Part shown: positions 44,478-47,731 of the stretch, in pieces
Numbering within the stretch: the first letter of the stretch is position 1
Layout of the letters: the number at the start of each line of letters is the position of its first letter
Assembly: GCF_019801965.1 (NCBI RefSeq)
Contig: NZ_JAHVIA010000014.1
Location: 1-47,731, forward strand
Reading direction: 5' to 3'
Length of the DNA stretch: 47,731 nt
Source: Salipiger bermudensis
GTDB lineage: Bacteria; Pseudomonadota; Alphaproteobacteria; Rhodobacterales; Rhodobacteraceae
Notes under the pieces: model-generated
What the model was told of the DNA's origin: nothing
The model's input: only the letters and a program-made list of their open reading frames with translations
The model's database searches: none
Program-made: the position numbers and the translations under genes

Positions 44478-47315
44478 ATGGAGCGCGGCTTGATGCAGGT
44501 GCAATGGGTCGGGCGGCTCGCCGCCGGGGAGGATCTGCTCGATGTGGATATCCGCGACCTGGCGTTTGCCGCCCTGCCGGACGGCCCGTTTCTCTACGCG
44601 GGGACCGGGCGCAATGGCGGCATCACGGCCTACCGGGTGACCGCCGACAGCGCCGCCAGCCTCCATGACAGGGTCTATTTCCCGGGCGATGCGCCCGCCG
44701 CGGCGGCTGGCATGCTGGAACTCCTCGACCTTCCCGGGGGGCCGCTGTTGCTGACCGGCGCCGCGGCAGGCGGCCTTTTGGCGGGATACGGGCTGACTGG
44801 CAGCGGCCGGTTCGGTGACCTCGAGGCGGCGGGGCGGCTGCTGCCAGGATCCGGTCCGCCAAGCGCGCTGCTCGGCGTCGCGCTCGGGGAGGCGCAGGCG
44901 CTCTACGTCGCCGATACCGCGCCCGGTCGGGTGGTGGCCTATCTGCCGGAGGGCAGCAGCTACCGGGCGGCCGGGGCGGAGGGGCGGATGTCGCTCGATG
45001 GCCCCCGCGCACTGGCCGCGGCCAGGATCGGCGGCCAGGATTTCCTGCTGGTCGCGGAGACAGAGGCCTCGCGCATCGTCAGCTACCGGATCTCGCCCGA
45101 GACCGGGGCGCTGCTGCCCGCCGGCATGGTCGGCGCCGAGACCGGGCTCGGGATCTGGCAGCCCACCGCGCTTGAGACCGTCTCGGCCTTCGGCACGACC
45201 TTCGTGCTCGCGGCCGCGGCGGGCAGCTCCTCGGTCGCGGTGCTGCGGCTCGCCGCCGACGGGACGATGGAGGTCGCCGATCACGTGCTCGACACCGCCG
45301 TCACGCGTTTCGGGCAGGTTCAGAGCCTGTCCGTGCTGCAATCGGAAGGCTGGGTCTTCGTGGTTGCGGGCGGTGGCGATGGCGGTCTCAGCCTGTTCAC
45401 GCTGCTGCCTGACGGGCGGCTGCTCTCACTGCAGAACCTGGCGTTCGAGGCAGGTCAGGACATCGGCAATGTCACTGCGCTCGCGGCGATCGGAGCCGGG
45501 GAGGCCGGGCAGATCTTCGTCGCCGGCGAGGGGGCACCCGGGCTGGGGCAGTTCTCGCTTCCGCTGGTGGGGCTGGGCCGGGTGATCCGGGGCAGGGGCA
45601 GCCTTTTCGGGGGCGCCGGCGGTGACTTGATCGCGCTCTCCGGCCCGGACGGATCCGCCTCCGGGGGCGGGGGAGACGACATTCTCGTCGCCGCCGGCTC
45701 CAATGCCGACCTTCGGGGCGGGGACGGGGCCGACCGTTTCGTCCTCGGCGCCGCGTCGGGCACGGTACGGATCCGCGATTTCGAGCCGGGGCGCGACAGG
45801 CTCGATCTCTCGGACGTGCCGTGGCTGCGCAACCCGGCACAGATCGAGGCGCGGGAAACGGCGACGGGGATCCGGCTGAGCTACCGGGACACGGTGATCG
45901 TGGTGACCTCTGCCACCGCCGCGCCGCTGACCCTGGCGGATATCTTCGCAGAGCGGTTCGACTGGGCCGACCGGAGCTTGCCGGTCGTTGGCGAGTTTCC
46001 CGATCCCGAGCCTGAGCCCGAAGACGACCCGGCACCACCACCGGTGCCCGGGCGTGTCCTGCGCGGCGGGGACGGCGCCGACCGGCTGACCGGCGGCGAG
46101 GGCAACGATACGCTCATCGGGCTTGGCGGCGATGACCGGCTGTCGGGCATGGGCGGAGATGACGCGATCTGGGGTGCTGCCGGGGCGGACACGCTCGAGG
46201 GCGGTGCCGGCAGCGACACGCTGGGCGGGTTCATCGGGGATGACAGCCTGCTCGGGGGCGATGGCGCGGACGAGATCTGGGGGCATGACGGTGCGGATTT
46301 TGCCGGGGGCGGTGCCGGGGATGACCTGATGGGCGGCGGCGAGGGATCCGATACCTTCCTGGGAGGCCCAGGGGATGACCGGGTGAACGGCGGCGAAGCC
46401 TCGGATGGGCTCTGGGGGGAAGAGGGCAACGACACGCTCGGCGGCTATGTCGGCGACGACCGGATGGGCGGCGGTCCCGGGGATGATGTGATCTGGGGCA
46501 ACACCGGCAATGACACCGCCTGGGGCGGGGAGGGCGACGACTTCCTCGCCGGGTTCGACGGTGACGACGAACTCTATGGCGGCGACGGTGCGGACACGCT
46601 GCGCGGAGGGCAGGGCGACGACAGGCTGGACGGGGGTGACGGAGACGACCGGCTCGGCGGCTATCTCGGCGACGACCTGCTCTATGGCGGGGACGGAGAT
46701 GACGAGCTCTGGGGCAATGCCGGCAGCGATCTGGGCTGGGGCGGGGAGGGCAACGACCGGCTCGGCGGCGGAACCGGCAGCGATACCCTTCGGGGCGAGG
46801 CCGGCAACGACGTCGTCTGGGGGGGCGATGCGGGCGACAGCCTCATGGGCGGGGATGGAGATGACACCGTCGGAGGGTTCACCGGTGATGACACTCTGAA
46901 GGGCGGAGACGGCAATGACAGCATCTGGGGCAATACCGGGGATGACAGCGGCCGCGGCGGGGAGGGCGACGATCTTCTTGCCGGGTTCGATGGCAATGAC
47001 ACGCTGGATGGCGAGGCCGGGGAGGATGAGCTGCGCGGCGGGCGCGGCGATGACCTGCTCCATGGCGGCGATGGCGCGGACCTCTTCGTCTTTGCTGGCA
47101 ATATCGGGATCGATCGGGTCGCCGATTTCGAGCCGGGGCTGGACCGGATCAGGATCGGCACGCCGGATCTCGGCCCCGGTGATCTGATGATGTCGCGCTC
47201 TGATGGGGATGTGATCATCGACCTGCCGGGGGGACGGATCATTCTCGACGGGCTGGCCGATGACGGGATCTCCCCGTCGGGCTTTCTGGATGCGGGGCAT
47301 GTCCTGTTCGGCTGA
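44478..47315 (+). CDS. Beta-propeller RTX calcium-binding protein
   Basis: This 945-aa protein has an N-terminal beta-propeller (about 10-370; repeated units such as GGITAYRVTAD, SRIVSYRISPETGALLP, SSVAVLRLAADGTMEV, GGLSLFTLLPDGRLL), a short RTX patch near 380-425, a Pro/Glu linker (about 507-525), then about 38 nonapeptide repeats GGxGxDxUx up to about residue 869, and a typical RTX C-terminus with LFVFAGNIGIDRVADFEPG. RTX proteins leave by type I secretion with an uncleaved C-terminal signal and fold on Ca2+; no type I exporter is in the window. A start at ATG five codons later with GGAG upstream is equally possible. Likely a surface or biofilm matrix protein. Confidence 0.88.
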   Translation: MERGLMQVQWVGRLAAGEDLLDVDIRDLAFAALPDGPFLYAGTGRNGGITAYRVTADSAASLHDRVYFPGDAPAAAAGMLELLDLPGGPLLLTGAAAGGLLAGYGLTGSGRFGDLEAAGRLLPGSGPPSALLGVALGEAQALYVADTAPGRVVAYLPEGSSYRAAGAEGRMSLDGPRALAAARIGGQDFLLVAETEASRIVSYRISPETGALLPAGMVGAETGLGIWQPTALETVSAFGTTFVLAAAAGSSSVAVLRLAADGTMEVADHVLDTAVTRFGQVQSLSVLQSEGWVFVVAGGGDGGLSLFTLLPDGRLLSLQNLAFEAGQDIGNVTALAAIGAGEAGQIFVAGEGAPGLGQFSLPLVGLGRVIRGRGSLFGGAGGDLIALSGPDGSASGGGGDDILVAAGSNADLRGGDGADRFVLGAASGTVRIRDFEPGRDRLDLSDVPWLRNPAQIEARETATGIRLSYRDTVIVVTSATAAPLTLADIFAERFDWADRSLPVVGEFPDPEPEPEDDPAPPPVPGRVLRGGDGADRLTGGEGNDTLIGLGGDDRLSGMGGDDAIWGAAGADTLEGGAGSDTLGGFIGDDSLLGGDGADEIWGHDGADFAGGGAGDDLMGGGEGSDTFLGGPGDDRVNGGEASDGLWGEEGNDTLGGYVGDDRMGGGPGDDVIWGNTGNDTAWGGEGDDFLAGFDGDDELYGGDGADTLRGGQGDDRLDGGDGDDRLGGYLGDDLLYGGDGDDELWGNAGSDLGWGGEGNDRLGGGTGSDTLRGEAGNDVVWGGDAGDSLMGGDGDDTVGGFTGDDTLKGGDGNDSIWGNTGDDSGRGGEGDDLLAGFDGNDTLDGEAGEDELRGGRGDDLLHGGDGADLFVFAGNIGIDRVADFEPGLDRIRIGTPDLGPGDLMMSRSDGDVIIDLPGGRIILDGLADDGISPSGFLDAGHVLFG
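46221..47084 (+). repeat. Four-fold 216-bp (72-aa) higher-order repeat in the RTX region
   Basis: Units begin at 46221, 46437, 46653 and 46869. Each is eight nonapeptides and opens with [LV]GG[FY]xGDD, followed in the third nonapeptide by [IL]WGxxGxD and in the fourth by xGGEGxD or similar. No insertion or deletion breaks the phase. Confidence 0.85.
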
Positions 47316-47404
47316 GGTCGGTCGGCGGGCCGGAGGCCGGTGGCTCTCGGAGCGGTCTGGATGCAGCGATGTCGCCGAACTGCTCTGGCCAGCTCCGAAC
47401 GACC

Positions 47405-47614
47405 TCAGCTTTCCTGCCCGGTCAGCCGCTCCAAGAATGCCCCGGTGTCTCTCCAGATCTCGGCTTCCAGAACCTTTGCATCGCGGCGAAGCCGGTCGTA
47501 GGTGCGTTGATGCATGCCTTTCGGCTTGCTCGGAAAGGACGCGAGAAGACCGCCCGTCTTCTGTCCCAGCGCCGCGCGCTGCCTCAGGGCCTTGATGATC
47601 TTACGCTGTTCGTG
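47405..47614 (-). pseudogene. C-terminal fragment of an unidentified protein cut by IS30
   Basis: An open frame enters from the IS end and stops at TGA after about 69 residues, without a good start. It contains FPSKPKGMHQRTYDRLRR, a tail I associate with small zinc-ribbon proteins carried on alphaproteobacterial mobile DNA; the name is uncertain and the zinc-ribbon part is absent. The simplest reading is a gene truncated by insertion of the IS element. The stretch between this fragment and the RTX stop shows no gene. Confidence 0.4.
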
Positions 47615-47641
47615 TGTGCGCTACCCGAAGCGCGACTCCCA
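47615..47641. repeat. IS30 terminal inverted repeat (transposase-stop side)
   Basis: It shares GCGCTACCC and GCGACTCCCA with the inverted repeat at 90-117 when both are read inward. The transposase stop codon lies inside the repeat. Confidence 0.75.
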
Positions 47642-47731
47642 TGACCTGCGAGAGTAGGGGCGTCGGCCGATTTCCTCCATCATCTTTTCTCGAAAGACCT
47701 CGGCCGGGGTCCTCCATCCAAGGCATTTGCG
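47621..47731 (-). CDS. IS30-family transposase, C-terminal 36 residues
   Basis: The frame reads RKCLGWRTPAEVFREKMMEE and ends SWESRFG-stop. CLGW-TPAEVF is the conserved end of IS30 transposases, following the DDE core. The start of the protein is at the other edge of the window. Confidence 0.85.
   Translation of the reverse strand, partial: RKCLGWRTPAEVFREKMMEEIGRRPYSRRSWESRFG

Larger units (their letters stand above)
47613..47731 (-). mobile_element. IS30-family insertion sequence, right edge (partial)
   Basis: This is the other end of the IS30-like element at the left edge: the end of the transposase and its terminal inverted repeat. The element continues past the window. The two fragments are in the same frame and orientation, with the central transposase part missing. 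Confidence 0.8.

Noticed and set aside
46221-47084. Regular repeats as a possible CRISPR or other DNA repeat array
   Set aside because: The period is a multiple of 27 bases, keeps reading frame and encodes GGxGxDxUx; it is a protein repeat.
45426-47300. 624-residue open frame on the minus strand opposite the RTX repeats
   Set aside because: Its Val/Ile/Ala/Pro repeats are the reverse reading of the RTX nonapeptide codons.

Overview
The window looks like almost all of a replicon of about 48 kb from a marine alphaproteobacterium of the Roseobacter group (Rhodobacteraceae). The basis is high GC, a RepA/ParA/ParB plasmid replication module joined to an rfbCBDA rhamnose operon, roseobacter-like sulfotransferase and RTX proteins, and a SqdB of the Rhodobacter type. 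The left edge carries the first 17 codons of an IS30-family transposase. The right edge carries the last 36 codons of one, in the same orientation and with matching terminal inverted repeats. The simplest reading is a circular plasmid whose assembly broke inside a single IS30 copy.

Layout. (1) 339-17904, all on the minus strand: a long polysaccharide block. It makes GDP-L-fucose (gmd, fcl), a CDP-3,6-dideoxyhexose (rfbF, rfbG, rfbH and an rfbJ/rfbS-like reductase) and UDP-sulfoquinovose (sqdB). A cysH APS reductase, source of the sulfite that SqdB uses, lies beside sqdB. The block also holds a GT2-GT4 fusion, a sulfotransferase, an epimerase, a fucosyltransferase-like protein, an FkbM-like protein, a coiled-coil protein and an unrecognised 583-aa protein. 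(2) 18147-22662: a small protein of unknown function, then divergent repA and parAB around an origin with a perfect DnaA box, 22-bp iterons and an AT-rich stretch. (3) 22658-25984: rfbCBDA for dTDP-L-rhamnose, every junction a 4-bp overlap. (4) 26115-29987: a GT2 and a KpsM/KpsE/KpsT capsule-type ABC exporter. (5) 30077-40348: three more sulfotransferase-like proteins, a GT4, and a 1964-aa protein joining several glycosyltransferase domains to a galectin-like lectin domain. (6) 40385-47315: ugd (UDP-GlcA), a DUF2793 protein, glf (UDP-galactofuranose) and a beta-propeller/RTX protein with a 72-residue higher-order repeat.

How the genes fit together (inference). Precursor genes feed Fuc, Rha, Galf, GlcA, a 3,6-dideoxyhexose and sulfoquinovose to five glycosyltransferase genes. 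Four sulfotransferase-like proteins may add sulfate esters. The ABC exporter would carry the product across the inner membrane. No outer-membrane exporter, no Wzx/Wzy, no KpsC/KpsS and no E3 reductase for the CDP branch are visible, so the chromosome or another replicon must supply them. The most unusual points are the sqdB-cysH pair inside an export-linked polysaccharide locus, which suggests a surface glycan with both C-sulfonate and O-sulfate groups, and the galectin-like domain inside the giant glycosyltransferase.
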